A stretch of 64,000 bases of DNA from Pseudaquidulcibacter saccharophilus (GCF_019455445.1 NZ_JAHWUS010000001.1:887856-951855), one strand, 5' to 3'. Numbered from the stretch's first letter, positions 53,900 to 62,938 are shown. Notes: generated by a model from the letters alone, not told the origin. Numbers and translations: made by a program.

Positions 53900-56077
53900 T
53901 TGGATATTGCTGCACCTGAAAGAAGTGCAGCAGATCCTAAAGCATTTGTGCGCAAAGGTGACAAAGGCGAATATAGCCTTGAACTACTTGTAAAAGGCGC
54001 AAAATGCGTAAATTGTCTTGGTAAAATTGAGCGCGGCGTTAGCGAAATCCCTGGTATTGAACAGGCGCGCCTAAACCTTTCGACTGGTCGTTTCATTGCG
54101 GGCTGGCATGATAAAAATCTTGACCCCGCCAAAATTGTTCAAAAGATTATTGACCTTGGCTATGGCGCAATTCCATTCCAAAGTGACATTGCCCAAAGCG
54201 TTAGCGATACCGAGGCCAAGAAGCTATTAATTTATATGACCGTGGCGGGCGCATCAATGATGTTCGTCATGATGTTGGTTGAGCCGGTTTGGCTTGCTGG
54301 CATTTTTGGTGAAATGGGGCCGGGGACACGGACATTCTTTCATTGGCTTGCGGCCATGATTGCTATTCCTGCGGGCGCATATGCGGGCATTCCATTCTTT
54401 TCTAGTGCATGGAAAAACCTTAAAAAAGGCCATGCAAATATGGATGTGCCAATTTCATTGGCGCTTATTCTTACGGCTGCGCTTAGCCTATGGGCGACCG
54501 CAAACTTCCGCGAACATACGTTTTTTGAAGCGATTGTTATGCTTGAATTCTTCTTGCTTATCGGTCGCTATCTTGATCATAAACTTCGTCAGAAATCACG
54601 TATTGCCGCCCAAGAACTTCTTGCGTTGCAGGCGGTTACCGCAAACGTAATTCAGGGTGATGGCACGATTAAATCGGTCAAAGTTTCTGAAGTTAAAGAA
54701 GGCGAAATTATTGAAATCCTACCGGGTGATAGAATTCCGGTTGACGGCGTGGTTATTCAGGGCGTTTCACAAGGTGATTTTTCACTTATTACAGGTGAAA
54801 CACAAGCAATTGATATTGGCATCGATAGCCATTTGCGCGCTGGCTCTTTAAACCTTACTGGCAAACTGCTTATGAAGGCAACCAAGGTTGCCGATGATAG
54901 TTTCTTGGCGCAAATTGCCCGCCTTGTTGAGGCCGGTGAACAATCAAAATCGGTTTATGTTCGTTTGGCGGATAAGGCAGCGCAGCTTTATGTTCCTGTG
55001 GTGCACGGCGCGGCGCTTTTAACTTTTATCGGTTGGCTTATCGCCGGCAAAGGTTTTGAAGTCGCTATTTGGAATGCCTGCGCGGTTTTGATTATTACAT
55101 GCCCTTGTGCGCTTGGTCTTGCTGTTCCTGCTGTGCAGGTGGTGGCAAGTGGCCGCTTATTTAAAAATGGTGTTTTGGTGAAATCTGGTGACGCCCTAGA
55201 GCGTTTGGCAAATATTGATTATATCGTATTTGACAAAACCGGTGTCCTAACCCGTGGTCAGCCCAACCTTATTAATCGTGGTGAAATCAGTGATGAAAAC
55301 CTTGCGGCGGCGGCAATGCTTGCGCGGGCATCACGGCACCCACTTGCACGGGCGATTGCCCGCCTTGCTGGCCCTGGGCCAAGCATTAAAGATGCCCAAG
55401 AAGTCCCCGGATTTGGCGTTGAGGCCGATGTTGACGGTGTCAAAGTTCGTATGGGGCGTGCCGAATGGGTTGGTGCGCAATCGGATAATAGCGAAACCGA
55501 AATGTGGTATCGCAAAGGCGATGATATGCCGGTTAGGTTTGCTTTCTCTGATACTTTGCGCGACGATACCATTGCAACAATCGCCAAATTGAAAAAGTTG
55601 GGATTGGGTATCGAGGTTTTATCAGGTGATAAATTAGGTGCGGTAGAGACCGCCGCAAAGGCTGCGGGAATTGAAAAATTCACCGCCCAAGCATCCCCAT
55701 TTGACAAAGCGGCGCGCCTTGATGAATTAAATGCCCAAGGTCGTAAAACTCTTATGGTTGGTGATGGCCTTAATGATGCGCCGGCACTTGCCAAGGCATT
55801 GGTTTCAATTGCCCCTGGTGCGGCGGCTGATGCATCGCAATCGGCATCTGATATGGTGTTTTCTGGTGAAAATCTGAATTCAGTTTATGAATCCATTATG
55901 GTTAGCCGTATGGCAAAATCACGGGTTCTTGAAAACTTCTGGTTTTCGGCATTTTATAATTTGATAACCGTGCCAATTGCTATTTTTGGCTTTGTTACCC
56001 CGCCAATTGCCGCATTTGCAATGTCAATGTCATCAGTAATTGTTAGTTTGAATGCATTGCGCCTTTATAAAAAATAA
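53900..56077 (+). CDS. ccoI: Copper-exporting P1B-type ATPase CcoI (FixI)
   Basis: A 725-residue P-type ATPase that supplies copper to the cbb3 oxidase. Metal-binding domain with KCVNCLGKIERG, copper channel motif TCPCALG, phosphorylation motif DKTGVLT (the more common form is DKTGTLT), and GDGLNDAPALA. The only canonical start in frame is this TTG. The frame stays open upstream to 53819 and encodes RGCPSG, a motif I expect near the start of CcoI proteins; the true start may be a non-canonical ATC at 53846, which has GGAG eight bases upstream. Confidence 0.92.
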   Translation: MDIAAPERSAADPKAFVRKGDKGEYSLELLVKGAKCVNCLGKIERGVSEIPGIEQARLNLSTGRFIAGWHDKNLDPAKIVQKIIDLGYGAIPFQSDIAQSVSDTEAKKLLIYMTVAGASMMFVMMLVEPVWLAGIFGEMGPGTRTFFHWLAAMIAIPAGAYAGIPFFSSAWKNLKKGHANMDVPISLALILTAALSLWATANFREHTFFEAIVMLEFFLLIGRYLDHKLRQKSRIAAQELLALQAVTANVIQGDGTIKSVKVSEVKEGEIIEILPGDRIPVDGVVIQGVSQGDFSLITGETQAIDIGIDSHLRAGSLNLTGKLLMKATKVADDSFLAQIARLVEAGEQSKSVYVRLADKAAQLYVPVVHGAALLTFIGWLIAGKGFEVAIWNACAVLIITCPCALGLAVPAVQVVASGRLFKNGVLVKSGDALERLANIDYIVFDKTGVLTRGQPNLINRGEISDENLAAAAMLARASRHPLARAIARLAGPGPSIKDAQEVPGFGVEADVDGVKVRMGRAEWVGAQSDNSETEMWYRKGDDMPVRFAFSDTLRDDTIATIAKLKKLGLGIEVLSGDKLGAVETAAKAAGIEKFTAQASPFDKAARLDELNAQGRKTLMVGDGLNDAPALAKALVSIAPGAAADASQSASDMVFSGENLNSVYESIMVSRMAKSRVLENFWFSAFYNLITVPIAIFGFVTPPIAAFAMSMSSVIVSLNALRLYKK

Positions 56078-56096
56078 GTGGGGCTAAAGGAATAAT

Positions 56097-56249
56097 ATGG
56101 AAACCCTAATTTTTCTAATTCCAATTGCTTTTGGCGTTGCGGGTCTGGCAATGGTTGCCTTTATTTGGACCGTAAAAAACAGACAATATGAAGATCCAAA
56201 AGGCGATGCCAGCCGGATTTTGCTTGAAGACGAAGACAAGCCTTTATAA
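56097..56249 (+). CDS. ccoS: cbb3 oxidase assembly protein CcoS
   Basis: A 50-residue protein: an N-terminal helix (LIFLIPIAFGVAGLAMVAFIW) followed by a short acidic tail containing NRQYEDPKGDASRILLEDED, the CcoS pattern. It is required for cofactor insertion into cbb3 oxidase. It is short and easily missed. It starts 19 bases after ccoI and completes ccoGHIS. Confidence 0.93.
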   Translation: METLIFLIPIAFGVAGLAMVAFIWTVKNRQYEDPKGDASRILLEDEDKPL

Positions 56250-56267
56250 ATAATATAATTGCGCAAC

Positions 56268-56300
56268 AAAAAAGGCTTGGGAATTTCCCAAGCCTTTTTT
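56268..56300. terminator. Bidirectional terminator between ccoS and gcrA
   Basis: AAAAAAGGCTTGGGAA / TTCCCAAGCCTTTTTT, a perfect stem with A and T runs on both sides, between convergent genes. Confidence 0.93.
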
Positions 56301-56320
56301 TGTTTGAATTAGAAGACGGA

Positions 56321-56893
56321 TTAAAGCGCCTTACGGATTTTTGCTTCTTCTTCGGTATCAACCGCAGTTGTAATGGTTTGACCTTGTGCAGCACCTTTGT
56401 TTTTGCTTAGCTGTGGTTGGTATGCAACCGCACCATGTTCTGCGCAATATGGCCAGTTACCGTGGGTCTTTGCACCACAGAAACCAAATTCAGCATCGGT
56501 AGGGTCGCCGATTGGCCATTTACACATGCAGGTTCCAAGTTCTAACACGCTAAGTAGCTTGCCAGATTTTGCACGGCTCTCGTCACGAAGGTTGGTAAAT
56601 GCCGCTTCGGTATGGATTTTAACAGGCTCTTCAAGAACAGGTTTAACAACAGGTTCTTTAACTTCAACCTTTTTAATTGGTGGTGCTTCTGCCACAACTG
56701 CCGGACGTGCAGGTCTCGTTGGTCGCTTCGCTGGGCGTGACGGTGTGGCACGACCTGCAAGGCCAAGGCGGTGAACTTTGCCAATAACGGCGTTTCTGGT
56801 CACACTACCCAATTGTTTAGCAATTTGACTTGCGGATAGTCCATCAATCCACAATTTTTTTAACGTCTCAACCCGTTCATCGGTCCAGCTCAT
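56321..56893 (-). CDS. gcrA: Cell-cycle regulator GcrA
   Basis: A 190-residue GcrA. N-terminal DNA-binding domain SWTDERVETLKKLWIDGLSASQIAKQLGSVTRNAVIGKVHRLGLAGR; a Pro/Lys/Glu linker; the sigma-70-interacting C-terminal domain with TCMCKWPIGDPTDAEFGFCGAKTHGNWPYCAEHGAVAYQP and its Cys cluster. In Caulobacter it activates sigma-70 promoters at methylated GANTC sites and oscillates with CtrA and DnaA. A DnaA-box and a CtrA-like site lie upstream. It is divergent from argD. Confidence 0.97.
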   Translation of the reverse strand: MSWTDERVETLKKLWIDGLSASQIAKQLGSVTRNAVIGKVHRLGLAGRATPSRPAKRPTRPARPAVVAEAPPIKKVEVKEPVVKPVLEEPVKIHTEAAFTNLRDESRAKSGKLLSVLELGTCMCKWPIGDPTDAEFGFCGAKTHGNWPYCAEHGAVAYQPQLSKNKGAAQGQTITTAVDTEEEAKIRKAL

Positions 56894-57034
56894 AAAAAGA
56901 CCCCATCAGTTATACAACAATATATAGTATTATAGGCGATTTTACGAAGAGTGCAGTTTGTTGTACCTTGACCTCTTCATTATACAATTTATCGTATGAA
57001 AACTTTTATCCAACCACAAGCCCTAGTAAGGAAC

Positions 57035-57043
57035 TTTTCCACA
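57035..57043. promoter_or_regulatory. DnaA box upstream of gcrA
   Basis: TTTTCCACA, fitting the TTWTNCACA DnaA-box consensus, 142 bases before the gcrA start codon. Confidence 0.5.
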
Positions 57044-57088
57044 GGCAAATCACGGTCACGGGAACTAATCTCTAAATCTAGTATTTGG

Positions 57089-57104
57089 TTAATGATTGGT
57101 AAAC
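57089..57104. promoter_or_regulatory. CtrA-like site upstream of gcrA
   Basis: TTAA-TGATTGG-TAAAC; the CtrA consensus is TTAA-N7-TTAA(C), so one base of the second half differs. Confidence 0.35.
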
Positions 57105-57256
57105 GTTGATTTATATAGGCTTTAGAATAGTTAAGTTCAACTGTTAAAAGTCTGTTATAACGAAAATTAACACTGGAAAATTACAGTTATAAGGGCTAAA
57201 AGATGCGGCTTGTTGGATTGATTGGTAACAAGCTTCCACAAAATTTATATTGTTTG

Positions 57257-57290
57257 TTGGCGATGATATTTTGTCGCCAATTTTGTTTTT
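57257..57290 (+). terminator. Terminator-like hairpin in the argD leader
   Basis: TTGGCGA / TCGCCAA (loop 10 bases) followed by TTTTGTTTTT, 55 bases before the argD ATG. A second, weaker hairpin AAAGTTTTT-CA-AAAAACTTT follows at 57296-57315. No gene ends just upstream, which suggests a leader element. Confidence 0.5.
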
Positions 57291-57344
57291 ATAGTAAAGT
57301 TTTTCAAAAAACTTTTTGTAAAACTTTTTATTGGGAGAGAGTAA

Positions 57345-58535
57345 ATGTCGCAATCGCCTTTGATGCCTGTATATCCACCGTCACCAGCAAATTTTGTTGA
57401 GGGACGCGGTGTTGAATTATTTGATGACAAGGGTAACCGATATTTAGATTTTGTTGCCGGTATTGCTACTAATTGCCTTGGCCATGCGAGCCCAATTTTG
57501 GTTGATGCGCTGACTAAACAGGCAAATAAATTATGGCACGTTTCCAATTCATACCAAACTGAATTGCAAAAAACTTTGGCGGAAAAATGGACATCTGTCA
57601 CTTTTGCTGATGTGGTTTTCTTTACCAACTCTGGTACCGAGGCAATTGAAGCATGTTTGAAAACTGCACGTAAATATCATTTTGAAAAAGGTAAGCCTGA
57701 GAAGATTGATATTATCGGGTTTGATGGTGCATTCCACGGTCGTTCATATGGCGGTATCAATGCGGCGGCAAATCCAAACTATCTTCATGGTTTTGGTCCT
57801 GCTTTGCCTGGCTTTAAACAATGCAAATTTGGCGACCTTGATGCGCTAAAAGCAATGATTGACGAAAAAACCGCTGGTATCATTCTTGAACCAATTCAGG
57901 GTGAGGGTGGTTGCCGTGCCGCAACTGATGAATATCTAAAAGGCATCCGCGAGCTTTGCGACGCCAATGACATTCTTTTGATTTATGACGAAGTTCAATC
58001 TGGTGCTGGTCGTTCTGGTAAATTATTTGCCCACGAATGGTCTGGTGTTACCCCTGATATTATGGCGGCTGCTAAGGGTATTGGCGGCGGCTTCCCAATG
58101 GGTGCGTGCCTTGCCACTGAAAAAGCGGCTGTGGGCATGGTAAAAGGTGTTCACGGTTCAACATTTGGTGGTAACCCACTTGCGATGGCGGTTGGTCATG
58201 CGGTATTTGGCGAAATCACCAAGCCTGAATTCCTTGAAAACGTAAATGCAATGGCAAATTCAATTGCCCAAGCATTTGAGGGTTTAAAAGATACTTATCC
58301 TGAATTAATCGAAGAAGTGCGCGGCAAAGGTTTGTTGCGTGGTATTAAATTGACGATTGATCCACAAATCGTTCGCACCAAGGCATTTAATAATGGTCTT
58401 TTGGTTGCGGTTGCCGGCGGTAATGTGTTAAGGGTTGTTCCACCATTAATCATTACCCAAGACGACGTTTCAGAGGCGGTTGCAATTCTTGACAAGGCGC
58501 TTGCTGAAACTAGAGAAGAATTAAAAAACAAATAA
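57345..58535 (+). CDS. argD: Acetylornithine aminotransferase
   Basis: A 396-residue class III PLP aminotransferase: GIATNCLGHASPILVDALTKQ, FFTNSGTEAIEACLKTARKYH, FDGAFHGRSYGG, GIILEPIQGEGGCRAATDEY, YDEVQSGAGRSGKLFAHEW and IMAAAKGIGGGFPMGACLA with the PLP Lys. It converts N-acetylglutamate semialdehyde to acetylornithine and may also serve as succinyl-DAP aminotransferase, linking it to dapD. It is followed after 15 bases by argF. GGGAGAGAG precedes the ATG. Confidence 0.95.
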   Translation: MSQSPLMPVYPPSPANFVEGRGVELFDDKGNRYLDFVAGIATNCLGHASPILVDALTKQANKLWHVSNSYQTELQKTLAEKWTSVTFADVVFFTNSGTEAIEACLKTARKYHFEKGKPEKIDIIGFDGAFHGRSYGGINAAANPNYLHGFGPALPGFKQCKFGDLDALKAMIDEKTAGIILEPIQGEGGCRAATDEYLKGIRELCDANDILLIYDEVQSGAGRSGKLFAHEWSGVTPDIMAAAKGIGGGFPMGACLATEKAAVGMVKGVHGSTFGGNPLAMAVGHAVFGEITKPEFLENVNAMANSIAQAFEGLKDTYPELIEEVRGKGLLRGIKLTIDPQIVRTKAFNNGLLVAVAGGNVLRVVPPLIITQDDVSEAVAILDKALAETREELKNK

Positions 58536-58550
58536 AAGGCCTCCCCCACC

Positions 58551-59471
58551 GTGAGACATTTTCTTGACATTGACGCGATCGACGCGAGCGAGCTTAAAAA
58601 TATTCTAAAAATGGCGCATGATATGAAAAATGCGCGCATCGGCATGCCCAAAGGGGCGCACGACAATGGTGCGCCTTTGGCGGGGCATATTTTGGCGATG
58701 ATTTTTGAAAAAAGCTCAACCCGAACCCGCGTTTCATTTGATGTTGGGATGCGTCAACTCGGTGGTTCTGCGGTATTGCTGGAAACCAGCACTTCGCAAT
58801 TGGGGCGTGGTGAAACCATTGCCGACACTGCGCGTGTGCTTTCACGCATGGTGGATGCAATTATGTTGCGGGCAAATTCACACAAAAGTTTGGTCGAACT
58901 TGCGCGTTGGGCGTCTGTTCCGGTGATTAACGGCCTTACTGATAAATCACATCCATGCCAGATTATGGCGGATTTGATGACCGTGGAAGAGGCGGGGCTT
59001 AATTTAAAAGATGCCCGCCTTGCATGGGTTGGTGATGGCAACAATGTTTTGACCTCTTTCATCGAGGCATCGGCTGTTTTCGGCTTCTCGCTTGTGGCCG
59101 CATGTCCGATTGGTTATCAGCCAGATAATAAAATCGTCAATAAAGCTATTGCCAAAGGTGCCAAGATTGAGGTTTTGACCGATGCCGCACTTGCGGTTAC
59201 TGGTGCTGATTGTGTGGTTACCGATACTTGGGTTTCTATGGGCGACACCAATGTTAGTGAGCGCATGCAGGCATTGAGCCCTTATCAAGTTGATGAGGAA
59301 TTGATGGCAAAGGCAAATAATGGTGCAATCTTCATGCACTGCCTTCCGGCACACCGTAATGAAGAAGTAACAGATGCCGTAATTGATGGCGCTTCTTCTA
59401 AGGTTTTTGACGAAGCCGAAAACCGTATTCATGCGCAAAAGGCAGTTTTACGCTGGTGTCTTGAGAAATAA
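58551..59471 (+). CDS. argF: Ornithine carbamoyltransferase
   Basis: A 306-residue transcarbamylase forming citrulline from ornithine and carbamoyl phosphate (product of carB). Carbamoyl-phosphate site [25 protein letters not shown]-like [26 protein letters not shown], and the ornithine motif [14 protein letters not shown] start at 58551. argD-argF in one unit, with hslO 40 bases downstream, is a common alphaproteobacterial order. Confidence 0.96.
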   Translation: MRHFLDIDAIDASELKNILKMAHDMKNARIGMPKGAHDNGAPLAGHILAMIFEKSSTRTRVSFDVGMRQLGGSAVLLETSTSQLGRGETIADTARVLSRMVDAIMLRANSHKSLVELARWASVPVINGLTDKSHPCQIMADLMTVEEAGLNLKDARLAWVGDGNNVLTSFIEASAVFGFSLVAACPIGYQPDNKIVNKAIAKGAKIEVLTDAALAVTGADCVVTDTWVSMGDTNVSERMQALSPYQVDEELMAKANNGAIFMHCLPAHRNEEVTDAVIDGASSKVFDEAENRIHAQKAVLRWCLEK

Positions 59472-59511
59472 CTATTTGCGTAAAATAAAAAAATAAGTGT
59501 ATTATTTGCGC

Positions 59512-60447
59512 ATGGATGATGCTTCGCACGATATTTTTATAAATTCAGATGATATTGCCTTCAGTTTTGTGTTTGAAGGGGCAGCAGTTCGCGGAGAATT
59601 GGTGCGCCTTGGCCCTGCAACGGCTGATGATATTATAACCCGTCATGCTTTGCCCGATGAATTGGGGCGGCTTTTGGGTGAGATGTTGGCGCTTTCGGCG
59701 CTATGTGGCGCATCATTGAAATTTAATGGCCGCATGATTGTTGAATTGCGTGCCGAATATCAAAACGAAGAAACCCCGCTTGAATTCATTGTTGCCGAAT
59801 TTAATACCGATGGCACTTTGCGCGGTATGGTCAAACGCCGTCCGGTTTTTTATGATGAATTTTCCCATTCGGGCTTACCGCATACTCTCCCAAACCTGTT
59901 TGGAATGGGCATTTTGCTTATTACCATTGATCAAGGCGCGGGTATGGAACGTTATCAGGGGCAAGTTGCCATTGAGGCCGATAGCATTGCCGAGCTTGCA
60001 GAAACCTATTTCATGCAATCGGAACAAATCCCAAGCAAAATCATTCTTGCGGCACGTAAATCAGATGATAAGCACGCCGAATGGTCATCCTATGGCTTTA
60101 TGATACAGCGCGTCGCCGCAGATATTACGCGCGGTGTTACCGAAGATTTGTGGGATGAAGCGGTGATGAAGTTTGAAACCCTATCACCAGATGAATTGCT
60201 TGATCGCGAAATTGCGCCGGGGGAAATCTTGCACCGCCTTTATCACGAAAATGAAATTGTGGTGTTTAAACCGAAATATTTGCTTGCGCGTTGCACCTGC
60301 AACCGTGAGAAATTGGTGCTTTTGATGTCGCAAATGCCAAAAGAGGATACAGAGTTTTTAATCGAAAACGATGGGCAAATCCACGCGCGCTGTGAATTTT
60401 GCAATACAACATACCACATTGATCCAAGTGAGTTGAAGGCGCGTTAG
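59512..60447 (+). CDS. hslO: Redox chaperone Hsp33
   Basis: A 311-residue Hsp33. N-terminal domain with LGEMLALSALCGASLKFNGRMIVELRA; C-terminal zinc site CTCNREK and CEFCNTTY (four Cys). Zinc loss and disulfide formation switch it on as a holdase under oxidative stress. The ATG at 59512 is preferred over a GTG at 59497. Probably in the argD-argF unit. Confidence 0.93.
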   Translation: MDDASHDIFINSDDIAFSFVFEGAAVRGELVRLGPATADDIITRHALPDELGRLLGEMLALSALCGASLKFNGRMIVELRAEYQNEETPLEFIVAEFNTDGTLRGMVKRRPVFYDEFSHSGLPHTLPNLFGMGILLITIDQGAGMERYQGQVAIEADSIAELAETYFMQSEQIPSKIILAARKSDDKHAEWSSYGFMIQRVAADITRGVTEDLWDEAVMKFETLSPDELLDREIAPGEILHRLYHENEIVVFKPKYLLARCTCNREKLVLLMSQMPKEDTEFLIENDGQIHARCEFCNTTYHIDPSELKAR

Positions 60448-60526
60448 CTTCCCCAACCTTACCCAAATGTAATTTTATTGTTGCGTAATAACCCTATCTT
60501 TACCCATTTATGAGACAAAGTTCGTC

Positions 60527-61645
60527 ATGGGAAAAGATATGGTTGAATATAAACTAATAAAAAGAAGCAATATTACAAAAGAAGAAGAAAGTATTTGGCG
60601 CGATATGTGTGCCAAAACTATGCGTTTTGCTTCACCAGTATTATTACCACAATTTAGCGCAATTATAGATGAAATTCGCGGTGATGTTGAGGTTCTTGTG
60701 GCGCGTGAAAATGATGTGCCGGTTGGGTTTTTGGCGCTTCATAAACGCTCGTCAAAAATTGCGCGACCTGCGGGGGCGCCATTTTCGGATTATACCGCAT
60801 TTGTTTCATACGAAGGCGCAAAAATCAGCCTTCCCGATGCCTTGGAGGCGGTCGGAATAGATAGATTGCAAGTTATCGGCCTCGTTGACCCATATGGTGT
60901 TTGCGGCACAATAAAGGGTGAAGAGGAATTGGCATATGGCATTGATGTAAAATCTGATGTTGTTCCCAATAGTCTTAGTAAAAAGCACCAAAAAAACTAT
61001 CGCCGGATTAAACGCCATTTGATTGATGATTATGGCGAAGAGCATTTTATTTTTAATGATAAAAGCGAAGAACACTTCCGCAAAATGATTGAATTTAAAC
61101 GCGCGCAAACCGTTCACACTGGCGTGCATGATTTCTTGGCGCCTGAATGGGTCGAAAAATTGATGGAAAAATTATTCTTTTCCAAAGATCCTGAATATCA
61201 CGGCTGCATGATAAGTTTGATGACCCATGAAACGCCAATTTGCTTCCAATTCGGGCCGCGTATTGGGCGACGTATGCACCCATGGATTGCGACCTATGAT
61301 CAGGACTTTTTCCAATATTCGCCTGGGCAGATTTTCTTGGTTGAAATTTTGGATGTCTTAAAAGAGCAAGGTATTGATTATTACGATCTTTCGGTTGGCG
61401 AAAGCCGTTATAAATCAACGTTTTCCAACGATTCACATCTGGTTCGGCATGGCAAGATTTGCCGTACAGGGCTTGTTTCCAAGCAGGATAATGAGATTTG
61501 GAACGAAGAAACCAAAATTGGCAAGATACATAATAAATTAAGGCGTCGCATCGACCAGATTGCATGTCTGGAACTTGAACTGTCGGGGAGAATAAAGGGT
61601 ATCAGTTTTGCATTGGCCAATGCCGCAAAGCGGATAAAAAATTAA
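60527..61645 (+). CDS. GNAT/CelD-type acetyltransferase, HfsK-like
   Basis: A 372-residue protein of the GNAT superfamily resembling CelD/BcsL and FemAB-type transferases. VEVLVARENDVPVGFLALHKRSS begins the first domain; KKHQKNYRRIKRHLIDDYGEEHFIF and YSPGQIFLVEILDVLKEQGIDYYDLSVGESRYKSTF are the classic motifs of the second. In Caulobacter, HfsK of this kind modifies the holdfast polysaccharide and binds c-di-GMP. Whether this protein does so is inference. A second ATG at 60539 is possible. It precedes the cupin-like gene by 19 bases. Confidence 0.75.
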   Translation: MGKDMVEYKLIKRSNITKEEESIWRDMCAKTMRFASPVLLPQFSAIIDEIRGDVEVLVARENDVPVGFLALHKRSSKIARPAGAPFSDYTAFVSYEGAKISLPDALEAVGIDRLQVIGLVDPYGVCGTIKGEEELAYGIDVKSDVVPNSLSKKHQKNYRRIKRHLIDDYGEEHFIFNDKSEEHFRKMIEFKRAQTVHTGVHDFLAPEWVEKLMEKLFFSKDPEYHGCMISLMTHETPICFQFGPRIGRRMHPWIATYDQDFFQYSPGQIFLVEILDVLKEQGIDYYDLSVGESRYKSTFSNDSHLVRHGKICRTGLVSKQDNEIWNEETKIGKIHNKLRRRIDQIACLELELSGRIKGISFALANAAKRIKN

Positions 61646-61664
61646 AATAATTCTGGAGTATGTA

Positions 61665-62606
61665 ATGGGTAATATTATCGAGTGGGAACAGGACACTCTT
61701 AAAAACTTTACGCATGATGATTATTTGGTGAAGCATAACCTTCATGAGCATCCGATTTTTTCGGACGAGGGGCTTATTAAAATCCTTGATGCTTATCCAC
61801 GCGATAAATTAGAAGTTTTCACAATGGGCAAAGATCCGCATGGTTGGGGGCAATGGTGCCTTGGTCGCCACAATAACCTTAGCGGGGCCGAACTTATGGA
61901 GGCCGTAAAGAACGGTCGCATCTGGCTTAACTTGCGCGGCACAAATAAGGCCGCACCCGAAGTAAACGAAGTTTGCGAAGCCTTATTCAATGAAATTGAA
62001 CAAAAGACTGGCGTAAATACCTTCAAACATGACATGGGTATGTTGATTTCATCGCCCAATGCACAGGTTTATTATCATGCGGATATGCCATTGGTTTTAT
62101 TGGTGCAAATTCGCGGAACTAAAAAAGTTTATTTATATCCGCCAGAAGATCCTTACCTTACTGATGAACAGATGGAAAGCATCGCCATCAAAGAAAAGGA
62201 CGAGCAATTACGCCCAAAACCAGAATGGGATAATGATTGCCTTTTAATTCATGATTTAAAACCAGGTGAGCTTCTAACATGGCGGCAAAATGCACCGCAT
62301 CGCATTGAAAACCACGACTGCGTCAATGTCTCTTTCTCAACCGAATTTTTGACAACCGAGGCTTTGATACGTGCCAACACGCTTTATGCCAATGGCTGTC
62401 TTCGCCGTTATTTTGGCTTGAAGCCGTCTTTTAAAAATTCACCATCTTTTGTGAATTATCTAAAAGTTATTTATGCGCGCATTGTAAAACTTATGGGCGG
62501 GTATAAGGGAAAAAATACGTTGCCGGTTCCTCATTTTACGCTTGATAAAGAGAATTTAGGCAAGTTGAACTTTGATAAAGACTATGATGCCAGCGTTTTG
62601 AATTAA
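61665..62606 (+). CDS. JmjC/cupin-like Fe(II)/2-oxoglutarate oxygenase-type protein
   Basis: A 313-residue double-stranded beta-helix protein. YYHADMPLVLLVQIRGTKKVYLYPP supplies the HxD metal pair (His138, Asp140), and LTWRQNAPHRIENHDCVNVSFSTEF the distal His212, so an iron site is intact. Residues 1-110 form a helical lead domain (WLNLRGTNKAAPEVNEVC). It probably hydroxylates a small molecule, peptide or polysaccharide precursor. Same orientation and adjacent to the HfsK-like gene, suggesting a shared surface-modification role. GGAG precedes the ATG. Confidence 0.7.
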   Translation: MGNIIEWEQDTLKNFTHDDYLVKHNLHEHPIFSDEGLIKILDAYPRDKLEVFTMGKDPHGWGQWCLGRHNNLSGAELMEAVKNGRIWLNLRGTNKAAPEVNEVCEALFNEIEQKTGVNTFKHDMGMLISSPNAQVYYHADMPLVLLVQIRGTKKVYLYPPEDPYLTDEQMESIAIKEKDEQLRPKPEWDNDCLLIHDLKPGELLTWRQNAPHRIENHDCVNVSFSTEFLTTEALIRANTLYANGCLRRYFGLKPSFKNSPSFVNYLKVIYARIVKLMGGYKGKNTLPVPHFTLDKENLGKLNFDKDYDASVLN

Positions 62607-62647
62607 TAAACGCGGTAACTTAAAATATAGTTTTGTTTTAAAGCTAC

Positions 62648-62675
62648 AAAAAGGGGGCGTCATTCGCCCCTTTTT
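62648..62675 (+). terminator. Terminator after the cupin-like gene
   Basis: AAAAAGGGGGCG / CGCCCCTTTTT with loop TCATT. Confidence 0.88.
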
Positions 62676-62938
62676 ATTATTTATAGATATAGTATAAATG
62701 AATATTTTTCAAATATTAACAAGTCTATATTGTATGAATATATGATATTTGCGATTTATTAAGTATAACTATAATGTAAATGCGCTATATATTACTTGAT
62801 TTGGTGGAAAATATGTCGCCAAATCTTTTATAAAATTAATTGTATTTAATCTATATTTTTAACATTAATTAAACATTGTATTGATACTTTAGTAGATAAA
62901 ATAATAAACTGGGCAATATAATAAGTTGGGTTGAAAAT

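Larger units (their letters stand above)
56894..57344. other. gcrA/argD divergent intergenic region
   Basis: 451 bases without a clear gene. It holds a DnaA box (57035-57043), a CtrA-like site (57089-57104) and two terminator-like hairpins before argD. A frame opening at 57203 has no leader-peptide character and runs into argD. Confidence 0.6.

Noticed and set aside
57203-57400. Possible arginine leader peptide before argD
   Set aside because: The frame has almost no Arg codons and runs into argD, so it lacks the features of an attenuator peptide.
62860-62880. CtrA site before the TadG-like gene
   Set aside because: TTAA-N6-TTAA has the wrong spacing, and the region is so AT-rich that the match is expected by chance.
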